Source: a virus. From it: a DNA stretch of 64,000 nt. Each line of letters opens with the position of its first letter. The first letter of the stretch is position 1. The notes under the pieces were generated by a model that made no database searches, was not told where the DNA came from, and saw nothing but the letters and a program-made list of their open reading frames with translations. A program made the translations under genes and the position numbers. Shown here in pieces: positions 34,308 through 43,027 of the stretch. The stretch is taken from positions 285,051-349,050 of IMG/VR virus record IMGVR_UViG_3300024999_000029. One strand, 5' to 3'.

Positions 34308-35067
34308 GTTTCTTGTGCCCAATGAACACCCAAATAGATGCGGAATTAAACTTACAAATATTTTAGGTTTGGTTATACATTGGACTGCAAATACAAGTAA
34401 TGGTGCTGATGATATTGCTAATGTTCGATATTTTGGCAGACAATATGAAAAAGATAATGGTAGATGGGAAGAGATTAATACTAATGACCCTTTTAGATAT
34501 GGCTCAGCTCATTACATAGTAGACCAAGATAGTATTCAATTATCTATTCCTGAAGATGAAGTCGCTTATCACGTTGGTGCTAAAACTTATACTAATTTTG
34601 CAAAACAAAAATTTACACAAAACGGAATATGTAAACCCAATTATTTCACTATTGGAATTGAAATGTGTGTAAATAAAGACAATGATTGGGACAAAACAGT
34701 TGAATTAACTGCTGAATTGGCTTCGGATATTATGCTTAGATATAAACTTAATATTGACCAAATAATCAGACATTATGATATAACTGGAAAAATTTGCCCC
34801 AAGCCTTATGTTGATAATCCTAAAGCATGGTCGGATTTTAAAGCGTTGGTAGCAAAAAAAATAAAACAAAAAACTATAGCAGAGGTGATAAATTTGTTTA
34901 AGGATAGTAATAAAGTAAGTGCATTTGCTAAATCTAGCGTAGAAAAATTAGAAAAAATTGGATTAATTAAGGGTGACAATAATGGTAATTTTAATCCAAA
35001 AAATCCTATAAATAGAGAAGAATTTGCTGTAGTTATAGATAGATTGATTAAATATCTTGGCAAATAA
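34279..35067 (+). CDS. N-acetylmuramoyl-L-alanine amidase endolysin
   Basis: A 262-residue endolysin starting at GTG 34279; GTG 34285 fits the AGGAG spacing better. The Amidase_2 domain (about 20-185) has zinc ligands and catalytic residues in VIHWTAN, AHYIVDQ, IGIEMCVN and IIRHYDITGKICPKP. The C-terminal 55 residues form an SLH-like repeat (SVEKLEKIGLIKGDNNGNFN ... INREEFAVVI) that would bind the cell wall. It overlaps the holin gene by 29 bases, a standard lysis cassette. Confidence 0.9.
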   Translation: MTVTYKVQSKFLVPNEHPNRCGIKLTNILGLVIHWTANTSNGADDIANVRYFGRQYEKDNGRWEEINTNDPFRYGSAHYIVDQDSIQLSIPEDEVAYHVGAKTYTNFAKQKFTQNGICKPNYFTIGIEMCVNKDNDWDKTVELTAELASDIMLRYKLNIDQIIRHYDITGKICPKPYVDNPKAWSDFKALVAKKIKQKTIAEVINLFKDSNKVSAFAKSSVEKLEKIGLIKGDNNGNFNPKNPINREEFAVVIDRLIKYLGK

Positions 35068-35091
35068 AAATATAATATTGGAGGGTTATTT

Positions 35092-35418
35092 ATGGAATAT
35101 ATTTTTTATATAATTGCTATATTTTTAATAGGATATTCTGGATATAGCATTTATAATATAGTCAAAAAAAATAATGGGTTTACAGAAGAAGGATGGAAAG
35201 AAGTCTCTAAAATTGGTTCTGAAACTATTGATGAATTAATAAAATTATATAATTCACGAAAAGATAAAACGAAATTTATATCAGATGTGATTAATATAAT
35301 TATGATAAAAGTTTATAAATTGCCAGATGATATTAAAGAGTTTTTTACTAAGGATCGGATTGAAATTATATTTAAACCAGTAATTGAAAAGTTGATTGAT
35401 AAATTGGATAAAAAATAA
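35092..35418 (+). CDS. small membrane-anchored protein of lysis cassette
   Basis: A 108-residue protein behind GGAGGG. One N-terminal membrane helix (about 3-24) is followed by a charged helical region. Position after the amidase suggests a second holin, antiholin or spanin-like factor, but sequence alone does not decide. Confidence 0.6.
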   Translation: MEYIFYIIAIFLIGYSGYSIYNIVKKNNGFTEEGWKEVSKIGSETIDELIKLYNSRKDKTKFISDVINIIMIKVYKLPDDIKEFFTKDRIEIIFKPVIEKLIDKLDKK

Positions 35419-35428
35419 TTGATACTCT

Positions 35429-35474
35429 AGGGGAAGATGGCGATTTCGGTTACCTCTTCCCTACTATTTTTTTG
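35429..35474 (+). terminator. terminator at end of late operon
   Basis: GGGGAAGATGG pairs with ACCTCTTCCC, followed by a run of seven T. It faces the convergent integrase region. Confidence 0.85.
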
Positions 35475-35576
35475 TCTATTTTGGTTGTACCCTCGCCAAT
35501 AGCTAGAATGTTGATGTTAAAGGGTTTAGCCTCTCCCCTGTCATAATTTAAGATTTCTTATTTTCAGATAAACCAT

Positions 35577-35918
35577 CTATTTTGTTGTACCCCATGAGAG
35601 TCTTGTGTCAGAAATGATTGTTGAAGGTAATTTTCCATTGCTGTAGTTGATTGTGTATGATCCGTTAATTTCCACAATTATTTCTTTTATCAGTTCTCTC
35701 ATAAACTTGTTGTCTTTTATATAAAGGATATTGTATATATTACATTGTTTTAAAACTACTGAAGCTAATTCTTCTTCATTTATGAAACTTTTATTTATAC
35801 ATGCAAGTGTGCCATTTTTTAAACGGTTATTGCAGCGATAGTTTATTTGGTTGCGTTCTTTTCTACCTTTGTATGCGTGGTTGCAATTTTGACAGTGGAT
35901 TAGTGAACTGAATAACAT
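35577..35918 (-). CDS. truncated serine recombinase, zinc-ribbon remnant
   Basis: AAGGAG places the start at 35918, giving 113 residues: a recombinase zinc beta-ribbon (SLIHCQNCNHAYKGRKERN, YRCNNR, CINKSFINEEEL) and a short C-terminal helix. The catalytic and DNA-binding domains are absent. It lies downstream of the intact integrase, with a tRNA between. It may be a relic of another integrase, left after replacement, or a small protein that still binds att DNA. Confidence 0.6.
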   Translation of the reverse strand: MLFSSLIHCQNCNHAYKGRKERNQINYRCNNRLKNGTLACINKSFINEEELASVVLKQCNIYNILYIKDNKFMRELIKEIIVEINGSYTINYSNGKLPSTIISDTRLSWGTTK

Positions 35919-35937
35919 TGATATCTCCTTAAAATTA

Positions 35938-36012
35938 TGGTGGATGCAATGGGGATTGAACCCATGACTTTCACGCTGCCAGCATGACACTCTACCGCTG
36001 AGTTACGCCCCC
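35938..36012 (-). tRNA. tRNA-Ala (anticodon GGC)
   Basis: A complete cloverleaf on the - strand, with encoded CCA. Anticodon stem TCATG/CGTGA with loop CTGGCAG gives GGC. T arm ATGGG/CCCAT with TTCAATC. D arm CTCAGCGGTAGAG. The acceptor stem has G3-U70, the alanine identity pair, but one mismatch at position 4 (G-A). It is wedged between the intact integrase and a recombinase fragment, so it could be phage-borne or a remnant of an attachment site. Confidence 0.85.
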
Positions 36013-36025
36013 ATATATGTATATA

Positions 36026-37792
36026 TTAACCCGCTTCTTTGATATTTACAACAATTAAATTTTCTATAATCTTATTGGTAGTTAAAGGCACTTGCTTGCG
36101 CTCCCCGTTGAGTGCTTTTTGCATCCCAAAATCATTGCTTTTAATTGATTTTACAAACTCATCTATGTACAATTTAACATTAATACTTATTTTGTTTTTA
36201 TAAACAATAATCTCATCTACAATTTGTGAAATCATTATTTTTTTCTTTTCATTTGATGATATTTCAAACTCATTTTTCCAACTAGGGATAGATTTTTGTA
36301 AGCTAGTCATATCATCTAGTTCTATTTTTTTATCTTTAAATTTATCTTCCAACTCAATAATTTTAGAGTTAGTATCTTTTATTTCGTTTTCTTTCTGTTC
36401 CATTAAATTAGATAATTGGTGTGGTTTAAATTCACTTTTGCCCATTATGCTTTTAGTGACTTCTTTATTTAATATATTTAATTCTTTATAATTCTCTTCA
36501 TTTTGTTTTTGGAGTCTTTTTAGTGCTAACGTATCTTGTGAAATATTTTTAGTTTTAAATTTTTCTATTTCACTTATTAAATCAACTTGTTCAAGTTGCA
36601 CCAAATATTTATAAATTTCTTCCATTATTGTTTCTTCGATTTTAATTTTGGCATGAAGTGTTTGCCCATTACAATCAGTTTTACCAGTAGATTTTCCGCT
36701 ACATCTATAAAACACTCTTTGTTTTGTCATTACTGTTCCATCTTTATTTTCCCATTTTCTATTATTATAGGTAGTTGTTAGTGGAGATTGGCATTGCCCA
36801 CATTTTATGAACCCTACAAATAATAAGGGACTTTTTGTTTGAATTGGGAAGTGAATAGTGTTATCATTTTTTCTAGTCATAGTATTTCTTTTTTTTCTTA
36901 ATTGTTGTAATTTATCCCACATTTCTTCTTCGATTATAGCTAATTCAGGTATTTGAGTTGCCGATAATATCCAGTCATTTGAATTAATTCTATTTTTTGA
37001 TGCTCCGTCAGAAGATGTTTTACCATAAGACATATAGCCTTTATAAATTGGATTTCTTAAAATATAGTTTACAACAGATTCTCTCCATCCCGATTCTGTT
37101 TTAGATGGTATTTTAAGAGAATTTAAATATGTAGAGATTCTTTTACCTCCATATCCTTCTTCACATGCCAGTCTAAACATTTCTTTAACTGTTTTACTTT
37201 CATTCTCATCAATGCTTAATTTATGTAATTCCTTGTTCTTCTTATTTTGTTTCCCCGATTTTACTAATTCATAACCATATGGAGGTTTACCACCTCTAAA
37301 AGAACCCTCTTTTGTCATTTGAACATGGCTTTCGTTTACTCTTATCGATGTTTTAATACTTTCTCCGCTTGATGTCCAGTATCTTAAATAGTTTAAAAGC
37401 TTGTCTGTATGATTATCAAATTTTTGCTCTCCTTCTATTACAGACCATATTTCTATTCCTTGTTTACTAAACCATTCTACAACAAATGGCGTTTCGTCAT
37501 CTTTTCTTCCCAATCTGTCAAACATAAATACCAATAAAATATCAAATAACCCCATGCTCGCATCGGCTCTTACTTTTTGAAGTACGTCTCTGTCTTTCGC
37601 AGATTTTTTAAACCCCGATACTCCCATTTCATAATATTCTTTTACTAAGTTCCACTCTAATTGCTTATCAATAAACTCTCTACATGCGGTTTTTTGCATA
37701 GGTATATCATTATTATCCACTTGACCTTTTGTTGATACTCTATATAAACAAGCGACTCTTTTTACATTGCAATTAATTTGTGGGGTTTCCAT
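36026..37792 (-). CDS. int: large serine integrase
   Basis: GGAGG places the start at 37792, giving 588 residues. The resolvase domain carries the nucleophile Ser20 in CLYRVSTKGQ, plus DRLGRKDDETPF. Then a recombinase domain (PPYGYELVKS ... YILRNPIYKGY), a zinc ribbon (CGQCQSP, CSG) and a coiled coil (about 420-490). It is complete and would catalyse attP x attB integration of the element. The gene is convergent with the late operon and has its own promoter. Confidence 0.93.
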   Translation of the reverse strand: METPQINCNVKRVACLYRVSTKGQVDNNDIPMQKTACREFIDKQLEWNLVKEYYEMGVSGFKKSAKDRDVLQKVRADASMGLFDILLVFMFDRLGRKDDETPFVVEWFSKQGIEIWSVIEGEQKFDNHTDKLLNYLRYWTSSGESIKTSIRVNESHVQMTKEGSFRGGKPPYGYELVKSGKQNKKNKELHKLSIDENESKTVKEMFRLACEEGYGGKRISTYLNSLKIPSKTESGWRESVVNYILRNPIYKGYMSYGKTSSDGASKNRINSNDWILSATQIPELAIIEEEMWDKLQQLRKKRNTMTRKNDNTIHFPIQTKSPLLFVGFIKCGQCQSPLTTTYNNRKWENKDGTVMTKQRVFYRCSGKSTGKTDCNGQTLHAKIKIEETIMEEIYKYLVQLEQVDLISEIEKFKTKNISQDTLALKRLQKQNEENYKELNILNKEVTKSIMGKSEFKPHQLSNLMEQKENEIKDTNSKIIELEDKFKDKKIELDDMTSLQKSIPSWKNEFEISSNEKKKIMISQIVDEIIVYKNKISINVKLYIDEFVKSIKSNDFGMQKALNGERKQVPLTTNKIIENLIVVNIKEAG

Positions 37793-37828
37793 TAAATATT
37801 CCTCCTTAGTGTAGCATTGCACATCCCT

Positions 37829-37857
37829 ATGTTAATTCAATCCTCAGATAATGTCAA
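37829..37857 (-). promoter_or_regulatory. integrase promoter
   Basis: On the - strand TTGACA (37857-37852), 17 bases, TAACAT (37834-37829), about 35 bp before the start. Confidence 0.7.
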
Positions 37858-37865
37858 TAGGACTA

Positions 37866-38081
37866 TTATTTACTAATAGCCCTATCTATAAATTGCTTTG
37901 AAAGTAATTTAATTATTGAGTTTTCTATTTCTTTAGCATTTACTATTGAATGACTTGGGAAATTTATTTCAACCCACATTTTTGTTTTTTTATTAAATCT
38001 ACTAATATTTGATGAATCATCTTCATTTATAACTAAATTATATTTATCGCCTTGGAATTCTATAATTTGTTCATTATCCAT
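37866..38081 (-). CDS. small hypothetical protein
   Basis: A 71-residue protein behind GATGAGGTTATAA, overlapping the RecU-like gene by eight bases. Short beta strands (IIEFQGDKYNLVINED) then a helix. It is the last gene of the early operon before the integrase. Not recognised. Confidence 0.6.
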   Translation of the reverse strand: MDNEQIIEFQGDKYNLVINEDDSSNISRFNKKTKMWVEINFPSHSIVNAKEIENSIIKLLSKQFIDRAISK

Positions 38082-38592
38082 TTATAACCTCATCATTCTT
38101 ACATTTCTCAATAAATTCCCCTATGTAATAACCATACTTAACCTTTTTTAGCTTGCCTATGACCTCTATAGCCCCATAGTTTTTTATATCTTTTTCATTA
38201 ATACTTTTCTTTTCTGTTTCTACCATAAATCTGTTGAAATCTTCTATGTGTAAAAAATAAGTCTTAGCCACACTTCTCATATTGAAAACAAATCCAGCCA
38301 CAATACCTTTATAATTAATAGCCTTGGTTAATTCTTCTATCTGGTGTTTTTTTATCATTGGCGTTTTACCTGTGAAGCTGTAGCTAGTTCCTTTTGTACT
38401 TTTTAACTCCATTAAAAATAAATTTGGATAACTATACATAAGGGCATCGAAAGGATTTTTTGGAGCAAAGCGCACCCCTGTATTCTCTTTATCATTTCCC
38501 CACCCAATCGCAGGATCTATTATTCTTAGATAATAAACATCTGGAGGAATGCTATTTTTCCATGACTGTTCAAAAACTTTGCCGTCGTTCAT
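38074..38592 (-). CDS. recU: RecU-like Holliday junction resolvase
   Basis: A 172-residue protein. The N-terminus GKVFEQSWKNSIP and the nuclease core NPFDALMYSYPNLFLMELKS, then KGTSYSF and KKHQIEEL, are diagnostic of RecU (PD-(D/E)xK, with Asp in PFD and Glu-x-Lys in ELKS). It resolves recombination intermediates, as in other Firmicute phages. Confidence 0.85.
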   Translation of the reverse strand: MNDGKVFEQSWKNSIPPDVYYLRIIDPAIGWGNDKENTGVRFAPKNPFDALMYSYPNLFLMELKSTKGTSYSFTGKTPMIKKHQIEELTKAINYKGIVAGFVFNMRSVAKTYFLHIEDFNRFMVETEKKSINEKDIKNYGAIEVIGKLKKVKYGYYIGEFIEKCKNDEVING

Positions 38593-38651
38593 TTTTTACC
38601 TCACTATTTTATATTTTACATTATTGTATTACTATAAATTTGTATTTTTAA

Positions 38652-39161
38652 TTAAATTTCATCATCATAACTTAATCGTTTACCTGATGCTTGAATTTGT
38701 TCTTTGGTTAATTTAATATCATCTGAGAAGTGTGATATAGTTACCTTCTTTTTACCAGATAAAACATCGTCTGACCATTGTATAGGTTCAACATCTTTCA
38801 ACGCTTCTTCCATAGATACAAAAGTATGTTCTTTTCCTTCAATCATATCATTCAACTGCTTTATATCTTCTTCACTTAATTCATTAAAAGTTTGAATATA
38901 TTTGTTATTATTTTCTTTTTCTAACAGCCATTGTTTATATTCAACTTCTTCATTATCAATTTCATTTGATAGCCAATTAAAAATCAACGCTTTCCCATGA
39001 AGGATTCTTTCTTTGAACTCATCTGGTCTAGTCAAAAATAACTTATATAAAAATATATCTATTTCCTCATCTGAAACTTTTGTTGTATTAAACACAACAT
39101 TATTTTTAGAATCGTCGTGCCATATGTAATGTCCAGTTCCGTTTGGTCTTGCGTAACTCAT
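38652..39161 (-). CDS. protein with antitoxin-like C-terminal motif
   Basis: A 169-residue protein behind AAGGAGAAATT. The N-terminal 110 residues are unrecognised and helical. Near the C-terminus it carries SMEEALKDVEPIQWSDDVL then SGKKKV, almost the same as the antitoxin-like protein at 15326. The shared tail suggests it could bind the MazF-like toxin in trans, or that both bind a common partner. It belongs to the early operon with RecU and PTH2. Confidence 0.6.
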   Translation of the reverse strand: MSYARPNGTGHYIWHDDSKNNVVFNTTKVSDEEIDIFLYKLFLTRPDEFKERILHGKALIFNWLSNEIDNEEVEYKQWLLEKENNNKYIQTFNELSEEDIKQLNDMIEGKEHTFVSMEEALKDVEPIQWSDDVLSGKKKVTISHFSDDIKLTKEQIQASGKRLSYDDEI

Positions 39162-39174
39162 AAATTTCTCCTTT

Positions 39175-39543
39175 TTATAATAATTGTAGTCTTTTAATAT
39201 ACTGTTGCGCTTCTGACTTCCGCATTACTCCTAACCCGACACATGTTAAACTTCCAGTAGATATTTCAGTCAATCCTAAATCTTCAATATAGTAAAATCC
39301 CTCTTCTTTAAGTTTTAATAAATCTTTAGTCTTACCTCTTAATATAATTTTCTTTTGGTTGTGGTTTGTATACCACTCTATAAATGTTTTCTTTCTTTCC
39401 ACCCATAGTTTATTTTCTTGAAAGCACAAACTATCAAGTGAAATAATGGTTGCAACATGAGCCACTTGACCAGCTATTTTACCGACAGACATATTTAATT
39501 CTGAATTTACTATGTAATATTGAACTAATTCGTCTCTATCCAT
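39175..39543 (-). CDS. PTH2-like peptidyl-tRNA hydrolase
   Basis: A 122-residue protein behind AGAAAGGATA. The opening LVQYYIVNSELNMSVGKIAG followed by QVAHVA is the PTH2 signature (strand, MSxGKxAAQxAHA helix), with KKIILRGKTKDLLKL and a final TGSLTCVGLGVM in the expected order. PTH2 enzymes release peptides from stalled peptidyl-tRNA and are mostly archaeal or eukaryotic but occur in phages. It overlaps the next gene by eight bases. Confidence 0.75.
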   Translation of the reverse strand: MDRDELVQYYIVNSELNMSVGKIAGQVAHVATIISLDSLCFQENKLWVERKKTFIEWYTNHNQKKIILRGKTKDLLKLKEEGFYYIEDLGLTEISTGSLTCVGLGVMRKSEAQQYIKRLQLL

Positions 39544-39781
39544 TGCTATTATCCTTTCTTATAATTTTATATTTTGGTTGATTGCCTGCTAACTTTTTCA
39601 TCAATTCTGCATGTTTATCATTAGATTTATTAATGGATTCGACTATATTTTTATCATAATTATATACGCAATTATCCTTACATACGTCTTCCATCCAATC
39701 ATATTGATATGTACATACTCCCCAGTCATCTAATTCAAAATGAGGACATTCTTTTTGTTGTTTTAATTGATTATCATTCAT
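39536..39781 (-). CDS. small cysteine-containing protein
   Basis: An 81-residue protein behind AAAGGAGTGG. Four Cys lie in the first half (ECPH, VCTY, VCKDNC), compatible with metal binding. Overlaps the PTH2-like gene. Unknown function. Confidence 0.6.
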   Translation of the reverse strand: MNDNQLKQQKECPHFELDDWGVCTYQYDWMEDVCKDNCVYNYDKNIVESINKSNDKHAELMKKLAGNQPKYKIIRKDNSNG

Positions 39782-39814
39782 ATAAATTCCACTCCTTTGA
39801 ATAAATGTGATTTT

Positions 39815-40057
39815 TTATTGAAATTTTTTAAATTTTTTAAATGTCTTATTAAAATCTTCTAAAGATTTATTAATTGATTTCATCGTATCTCTAAATGATT
39901 TATCTTGAATTACTTGAAAAACAATATTACATTTTTTACATTTAATTTCATTTTCATCTATTGCGTCTTGTATTTTTATTTTATTTATTTTATTGCAATT
40001 TGGACATTCTATTTCGACATTTTCATTGCCAAACATATTATTAAAATCTAATTTCAT
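39815..40057 (-). CDS. zinc-ribbon protein
   Basis: An 80-residue protein. A clear zinc ribbon (IECPNCNKINKI ... IKCKKCNIVF, about 16-48) is followed by a Lys/Phe-rich helix. Possibly a small nucleic-acid-binding or adaptor protein. Preceded by AGGAGG. Confidence 0.7.
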   Translation of the reverse strand: MKLDFNNMFGNENVEIECPNCNKINKIKIQDAIDENEIKCKKCNIVFQVIQDKSFRDTMKSINKSLEDFNKTFKKFKKFQ

Positions 40058-40089
40058 ATTAATATTCCTCCTTATATTATATTTTTAAT

Positions 40090-40251
40090 TTATACCTTAT
40101 TTAATTCATTTTGCTTTTCTTCTTCGGTAAGCTGTTCCCAATCTTCATAATACATCCATCGTAATTTCTCTTCTGTTTCTGGATGTTTACCTGCTGATTT
40201 TCTCTTGCGTCTGCAACATTTTCCAATATCACTAGGTTCAAATTCATTCAC
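40090..40251 (-). CDS. small hypothetical protein (GTG start)
   Basis: A 53-residue frame beginning at GTG two bases after the previous stop, with no clear ribosome site, so probably translated by reinitiation. It has a Cys-Cys with basic residues (GKCCRRKRKSAGKH) and an acidic helical end (MYYEDWEQLTEEEKQNEL). Unknown. Confidence 0.5.
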   Translation of the reverse strand: MNEFEPSDIGKCCRRKRKSAGKHPETEEKLRWMYYEDWEQLTEEEKQNELNKV

Positions 40252-40253
40252 TT

Positions 40254-40541
40254 TTAATCCACAAACATAAAAGACTTTCTTTTTTCTACTTTTGATTTTA
40301 AAAAATCAAATATATCTTTTTGTTTTGTAGAGTTTATCGTACTTCTTTTCCCAAAACTTTGGCTTATCCACTCCGTAACCTCACAAAAATATCCTTTATA
40401 ATCTTTTTTAATTGACACTGTATATCCGTGTGAAATTCCTGCTTCCGTTAATAGTAAATTATATTTTGAATCAATATCAAACCTAACTTTATATCTATCA
40501 ATTGAAAGATGTTGGTCTAATAATGTTTTAAATTTATTCAT
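40254..40541 (-). CDS. hypothetical protein
   Basis: A 95-residue basic protein behind TGGAGGCG, with alternating strands (YKVRFDIDSKYNLLLTEAGI, YTVSIKKDYKGYFCEVTEW) and a C-terminal helix. Not recognised. Confidence 0.6.
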   Translation of the reverse strand: MNKFKTLLDQHLSIDRYKVRFDIDSKYNLLLTEAGISHGYTVSIKKDYKGYFCEVTEWISQSFGKRSTINSTKQKDIFDFLKSKVEKRKSFMFVD

Positions 40542-40579
40542 ATATTCGCCTCCAACTTTGTATTTTTTTATTCATAATA

Positions 40580-41059
40580 TCACCTATTTAAATAGATTTC
40601 ATATCCGCACCAATTCATATTTTCACAACCATTATAATGCTCATATCCATAATAGATTTCTTTAATTTGATTAGTTAGCAATATATTTTTAATTTCATTA
40701 ATGGCTTTTTGATAATTCTTTTCATTTTTTTCAAAGCTTATAGAATTAACTTTACCTTTATAAATTAAATCAACAGACATTTTAGGTAAAGAATATAGCA
40801 AATTATATTCCCTGTCTAAAAAATCATCAATAGTATTTATAAATTGTCTATACATTAATTTTATTCTTTTTAGTAATATATCAACAGGCAATACTTCTTC
40901 TTTATTATAATCATCATATGAGCCATACATTGCATCAAAGGCTTCACACGCATAATCGGTTGCTTCTTCCCATGAACATTTTTCTTCCAACCTAATTTTT
41001 TCCCTTAATTCTTTAAAATCTTTGTCTCTTTCTTTCACTATTTGTTTTATATTTTTCAT
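40580..41059 (-). CDS. hypothetical protein
   Basis: A 159-residue helical protein behind AAAGGGAG. Highly charged N-terminus, a central VLPVDILLKRIKLMYRQFI stretch and an end rich in Asn/Tyr/Glu. No known motif. Confidence 0.6.
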   Translation of the reverse strand: MKNIKQIVKERDKDFKELREKIRLEEKCSWEEATDYACEAFDAMYGSYDDYNKEEVLPVDILLKRIKLMYRQFINTIDDFLDREYNLLYSLPKMSVDLIYKGKVNSISFEKNEKNYQKAINEIKNILLTNQIKEIYYGYEHYNGCENMNWCGYEIYLNR

Positions 41060-41111
41060 AGTTATAATCTCCCTTTAATTATCACTATAGCCTATTTTTA
41101 ACTATAGCTTA

Positions 41112-41822
41112 TTATATTATTATATTATTATCGTTAATTATGTGTTTCAATTTATCAATAAACTTAAATTTAAATTTATCATAATGCAGTTTATTTTTCC
41201 ATATATCCCAATTCATAATCAATAATACACTTTTTTTATTATCTGACAACACTACACTTAAATTATCAACAATACAATTACTCTCTTTATCACAAATATT
41301 AATTTCAATAATGTTATTTAGAACTCTAATATTAAAATAGTCAACATAAAAGAAATCTTTTCTTATTTGTTTTTCTAAATACTTTGAATTTTTAAATGTT
41401 TTGCCACCAAGTTGTCTTATTTTAATTTTTTCTTGTATCTCTCTTATATTATTTAATGATTGTATAATATTGTCGGCATAATAAAAATTTAAATCTTGAC
41501 TCTCTTGTTTGGCTTTTAACCATTTTGAAAAAGCATTGTCTATTTGGTCTAAATAGCTATTAATACATTTTTCTCCAGCATTATTTCCTAGAGTTTTTGC
41601 ATCATAAATATATTTTTTGTTAATATATAAAGTATTGTTTTTAATTTCAAAATATCTAACTTCATCCATATTATCAGTAAATATTATTTTGAAGTTATCT
41701 ATTTGTTTTTCTCGAAATTCTTTGTCGTGCCTTCCAAATATTACTCCATACCATCCTTTAGTTAAATAATATTTAACTTTATCTTCAAGTGATAATTTTT
41801 CCAATTCTATGTAAGTACTCAT
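41112..41822 (-). CDS. hypothetical protein
   Basis: A 236-residue protein that overlaps the previous gene's stop by four bases. Lys/Asn/Ile-rich with strands at the C-terminus (NCIVDNLSVVLSDNKKSVLL). No motif recognised. Base composition is even more AT-rich than its neighbours, as is the whole 41-43 kb stretch. Confidence 0.6.
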   Translation of the reverse strand: MSTYIELEKLSLEDKVKYYLTKGWYGVIFGRHDKEFREKQIDNFKIIFTDNMDEVRYFEIKNNTLYINKKYIYDAKTLGNNAGEKCINSYLDQIDNAFSKWLKAKQESQDLNFYYADNIIQSLNNIREIQEKIKIRQLGGKTFKNSKYLEKQIRKDFFYVDYFNIRVLNNIIEINICDKESNCIVDNLSVVLSDNKKSVLLIMNWDIWKNKLHYDKFKFKFIDKLKHIINDNNIII

Positions 41823-42247
41823 ATATTTTCCTCTCTTTGTAATTCTTCTATATCTGAATTTATTATATCTTTAAAAATTTCTTTGTCTGTTTTTAAATAA
41901 GCTAAATATAATTTATATTCTTTATTTTCATTATTAAGTATAATATATAATGAATGATTTATATTTTTTATTGTATTAATAGTTTCAATTATACTATTTT
42001 TATATTCATATTTTCTCAAAGGAGAAACTTTTATAAATTCTTCATAGGAATTTTTATTATCTTTATAATAAATTAATCCTATTTTTGAATTATTTGTTTT
42101 ATCTTTTAAACTTGGGGAAATTTTAAACATGGTTTCAATTAATTTATTTGGTATTTTAATAAATTTACTTTTATTATCTAATACCTCATTTAATAATAAT
42201 TTTTCTATTTCTTCATCATAAAATTTAATTTCTTTTATAATTTTCAT
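41819..42247 (-). CDS. hypothetical protein
   Basis: A 142-residue protein behind AAAGGAGATAA. Central strands (SKIGLIYYKDNKNSYEEFIK, SLYIILNNENKEYKLYLAYL) suggest an alpha/beta fold. Coupled with the following gene. Unknown. Confidence 0.6.
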   Translation of the reverse strand: MKIIKEIKFYDEEIEKLLLNEVLDNKSKFIKIPNKLIETMFKISPSLKDKTNNSKIGLIYYKDNKNSYEEFIKVSPLRKYEYKNSIIETINTIKNINHSLYIILNNENKEYKLYLAYLKTDKEIFKDIINSDIEELQREENI

Positions 42248-42264
42248 ATTTATCTCCTTTTAAT

Positions 42265-42975
42265 TTATATTTTTACTATTTCATTTAACCCAACTATATT
42301 AGAAAAACCATATTTTTTATGAAGTTTTTTATGACATTCATAACATAATGTTAGCCCATTTTCTAAGATATACCTATCGCCTATGTAGATAGCATAGGGT
42401 TTAATATGATGAGATTCTAATTTTCCTCCTTTTTTATTACAACATTTGCAAGTATAATCATCTCTTTTAAAAACATTACTTCTCCAATATGTATATTCTT
42501 CACAACTTCTATTATTTTGATATTCTTTATATAATTCTATATAATTTAATATTTTTATATATGTGTTTTTATATACTAGTTGCAATTCAAAATTTTGTAT
42601 TAAATAATTATATGAAAGTACTAAAGACTTATAATTTGCATATAAATTAATTGTAATAGGAATTACTTCAAATATATTAGATTCTTTTTTAACATTTTGA
42701 TTTAATATATTGCAAAAATTTAAAGCATCATTAAAATCTAAAAAGATTTTGGATTCATTGTATTTAATTAAATAGTCAAATCCATTTTGACAATATGTTC
42801 CATTAAAATAATAATTATTATGAGATATAGTTGTAAATTTATAATCTCCATTTTTGCATTTATAACAATCAATCCAAAAATTATTTTTAAAATCATCTGG
42901 TAAAATTAATTCTTGATACCCTATTGTACAAGCATCAATAAATATATCTCTACATTGTGTTTTTATTTTAATCAT
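42265..42975 (-). CDS. HNH endonuclease
   Basis: A 236-residue protein. The C-terminal 85 residues form an HNH domain: WRSNVFKRDDYTCKCCNKKG, ESHHIKPYAIY, then GLTLCYECHKKLHKK. The N-terminal 150 residues are unrecognised and may be the DNA-specificity part. Probably a free-standing homing-type nuclease; no intron flanks it. The ribosome site AAAGG abuts the ATG. Confidence 0.8.
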   Translation of the reverse strand: MIKIKTQCRDIFIDACTIGYQELILPDDFKNNFWIDCYKCKNGDYKFTTISHNNYYFNGTYCQNGFDYLIKYNESKIFLDFNDALNFCNILNQNVKKESNIFEVIPITINLYANYKSLVLSYNYLIQNFELQLVYKNTYIKILNYIELYKEYQNNRSCEEYTYWRSNVFKRDDYTCKCCNKKGGKLESHHIKPYAIYIGDRYILENGLTLCYECHKKLHKKYGFSNIVGLNEIVKI

Positions 42976-43027
42976 CCTTTCATATTTTTATTTTCGATAA
43001 AATGATTCTTTTAATTTATATTTTAGT

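Noticed and set aside
35919-35990. N-terminal extension of the recombinase fragment into the tRNA
   Set aside because: The extension translates tRNA sequence; AAGGAG before ATG 35918 gives the real start.
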